Part shown: positions 62,327 through 64,000 of the stretch, in pieces
Layout: each line of letters opens with the position of its first letter
Position numbering within the stretch: the stretch's first letter is position 1
Assembly: GCF_009846525.1 (NCBI RefSeq)
Contig: NZ_CP024621.1
Coordinates: 682,001-746,000, forward strand
Direction of reading: 5' to 3'
Length of the DNA stretch: 64,000 bases
Source of the DNA: Halomonas meridiana
GTDB lineage: Bacteria; Pseudomonadota; Gammaproteobacteria; Pseudomonadales; Halomonadaceae
Made by a program: the position numbers and the translations under genes
The notes under the pieces: model-generated
Database searches by the model: none
Told to the model about the DNA's origin: nothing
What the model saw: the letters and a program-made list of their open reading frames with translations, nothing else

Positions 62327-64000
62327 ATGAACGAATCCACGCCACCGCCGACTGTGATGCCGGGCGGCAATGCGATTCAACCCCGCTTCGTTTTATGGTG
62401 TATCACCATCGTGGCGGTGGGACTCTCGCTCTTCCAACTCTACTCGGCGGGTATTCAGCCGCTGGGCCTGTTCTATCAGCGCAGTATTCACTTGGCGCTG
62501 ATCATGCTGCTGGCATTTTTGATGTTTCCGGCCTTCGGGCCTAACCGAAAGCGCGGCATTCTGGGCTGGGGCATCGACCTCGTCTTCTTTGCCGGGGCGC
62601 TGATCACCGGCGGCTACCTGGTACTCAACCTCGATGCCATCTTCAGTCGCGCCGGGTTCTGGAATCAGACCGATATCTTGGTCGCGTGTATTGCCACGGT
62701 CACCGTGCTGGAAGCCAGCCGCCGCGCGGTGGGCTTTGGTATGACGGTGATTGGCCTGTTGGCCATTATCTACGCCTTTGCTGGCCCCCGGGGGGAGCTG
62801 CCTTGGCTGGGCGAGTGGATGCCCGGCATCATGGAACATCGTGGGTATAGCCTCGACCGCGTAGCGGGCCAGCTTTACCTTGGCCAAGAGGGCATTTTCG
62901 GCCTGCCGCTGGGAGTGGCGGCCACCTATATCTTTATTTTCGTGCTCTTCGGCGCCTTTCTGGAAAGCACCGGTGCCGGTAAATTCTTTATCGATATGGC
63001 CTATGCCGCCACCGGGCGTCAGCGCGGCGGCCCGGCGAAAGCCGCCGTGCTGGCCTCGGCGGGCATGGGCTCCATTTCGGGGAGCGCCATTGCCAACGTG
63101 GTGACCACCGGCGCGTTTACCATTCCCCTGATGAAAAAGCTGGGTTACCAGCCCAAACAGGCGGGGGGTATCGAAGCGGCGGCCTCTACCGGCGGGCAAA
63201 TCATGCCGCCGCTGATGGGTGCTGGCGCGTTTTTAATCGCGGAATATACCAACACGCCGTACCTGGAAATTGTCAAAATCAGTATCCTCCCGGCGATCAT
63301 GTACTTCGCGACGGTCTATCTCTTCGTGCATATCATCGCCTTGAAGCAGGGCATGCAGGGCATGGCCAAGAGCGAGTTGCCGCAAATGCGTCAGGTTATG
63401 AAGGATGGCTGGCACTTCCTGCTTCCGCTGGCGGTACTGGTGTGGCTGCTGGCCATGAGCATGTCACCCATGCGGGTGGGCTACTACGCAGTCGTCACCA
63501 TGGTGGCGGTGGCCGTTTTGCGCTACGCGCTTTGGTACTTCTTCGTGGCACCCAAACAGGGCGAGCCGGTCACGGTCGAACGCACCAAAGTGGTCGTATG
63601 GACAGGTCTGGTGAAGCTGGTACAGGGGTTGGAGCTGGGCGCGCGCAATGCCGTCGCGGTTTCCATGGCCTGTGCGGTGGCGGGTATCATCGTCGGCGTG
63701 GTCGGTTTGACCGGGCTGGGGCTGAAGTTCTCCTCCATGATGCTGGCGTTCTCCGGCGGTAATCTGGTACTCGCGCTGCTTCTGGTGCTGATTGCGAGTT
63801 TGATTCTAGGCATGGGCCTGCCGGTGACCGCGAGCTATATCGTGCTGATCGTTCTCGTCGGACCGGCGCTTACCTCGGAGTTCGGCGTGCCGCTGTTGAT
63901 CGCGCACCTGGTGGTGTTCTGGTACTCCCAGGACTCCAACGTCACGCCGCCCATTGCGCTCGCGGGGTTTGCCGGGGCGGCCATTGCGGGCAGTAAACCC
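62327..64000 (+). CDS. TRAP transporter fused permease, TAXI type, cut by the window edge
   Basis: Open from ATG 62327 to the last base, 558 codons without a stop. Many membrane helices; the small-subunit part (about 1-170) is fused to the large DctM-like part. Visible motifs are GSISGSAIANVVTTGAFTIP, GGIEAAASTGGQIMPPLMGA and GLPVTASYIVLIVLVG. Full proteins are roughly 650-900 residues, so an unknown part of the C-terminus is missing. It forms a unit with the TAXI binding protein and DUF1850 gene upstream. Confidence 0.93.
   Translation, partial: MNESTPPPTVMPGGNAIQPRFVLWCITIVAVGLSLFQLYSAGIQPLGLFYQRSIHLALIMLLAFLMFPAFGPNRKRGILGWGIDLVFFAGALITGGYLVLNLDAIFSRAGFWNQTDILVACIATVTVLEASRRAVGFGMTVIGLLAIIYAFAGPRGELPWLGEWMPGIMEHRGYSLDRVAGQLYLGQEGIFGLPLGVAATYIFIFVLFGAFLESTGAGKFFIDMAYAATGRQRGGPAKAAVLASAGMGSISGSAIANVVTTGAFTIPLMKKLGYQPKQAGGIEAAASTGGQIMPPLMGAGAFLIAEYTNTPYLEIVKISILPAIMYFATVYLFVHIIALKQGMQGMAKSELPQMRQVMKDGWHFLLPLAVLVWLLAMSMSPMRVGYYAVVTMVAVAVLRYALWYFFVAPKQGEPVTVERTKVVVWTGLVKLVQGLELGARNAVAVSMACAVAGIIVGVVGLTGLGLKFSSMMLAFSGGNLVLALLLVLIASLILGMGLPVTASYIVLIVLVGPALTSEFGVPLLIAHLVVFWYSQDSNVTPPIALAGFAGAAIAGSKP

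Overview
The window looks like a chromosomal segment of a Halomonas-type gammaproteobacterium (Halomonadaceae). This is inferred from the high GC of most of it, acidic proteins, and a Pseudomonas-like housekeeping order (yfgM-hisS-ispG-rodZ-pilW-rlmN-ndk-isc-cysE-trmJ / suhB / secF-secD-yajC-tgt-queA). A TAXI-type TRAP system and a glutarate/L-2-hydroxyglutarate cluster also fit. No species-level marker was seen.

Layout. 1-17.2 kb is core: minus-strand translation, isoprenoid, cell-shape, Fe-S, cysteine, Sec and queuosine genes, with suhB on the plus strand and a tRNA-Leu(CAA) at 17.15 kb. The Fe-S block is reduced to iscR-iscS-iscA. iscU, hscBA and fdx are missing from their usual place before ndk, and the IscS lacks its C-terminal tail. 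tgt carries an apparent one-base frameshift near its start. 17.5-23.7 kb is one giant gene for a putative surface adhesin with eleven degenerate repeats of about 112-134 residues. 23.9-25.5 kb holds a RidA-like protein and a HisC-like aminotransferase.

25.5-32.0 kb is the most notable block. It is a four-gene operon with 4-base stop/start overlaps encoding an SMC-like ATPase, a MukE-like subunit, a MukF-like kleisin and a Toprim nuclease. This is a Wadjet (JetABCD / MksBFEG) plasmid-defence condensin with the SMC gene first and a short JetD. An AT-rich insert follows (32.0-34.4 kb) with a four-helix membrane protein, a HIT-family protein and a Cys-rich protein split by a G-run frameshift. Each is flanked by inverted repeats and has no obvious relatives here.

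34.4-44.5 kb is a mixed set of stand-alone genes: RNase Z, a lipoprotein, a DsbA-like oxidoreductase, Asp/Glu racemase, a UbiH-family hydroxylase, a sirtuin, 3-methyladenine glycosylase, SelO, DNA polymerase IV with an SOS box, a hydrolase and a thiamine-binding-type protein. 44.6-48.9 kb is a zinc-uptake regulon: znuA divergent from znuCB, a DUF1826 remnant, and zinT. Near-identical Zur-type palindromes precede znuA/znuC and zinT.

49-52.7 kb holds a MocR regulator, CcoG and an unknown membrane protein. 52.7-60.6 kb holds gabT, an EAL/GGDEF c-di-GMP pair, a CoA-transferase, glutaryl-CoA dehydrogenase, a CsiR-like repressor and L-2-hydroxyglutarate oxidase. Together these suggest catabolism of lysine/5-aminovalerate-derived glutarate. 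60.7 kb to the end is a TAXI TRAP transporter (binding protein, DUF1850 protein, fused permease), with the permease cut off by the window edge.
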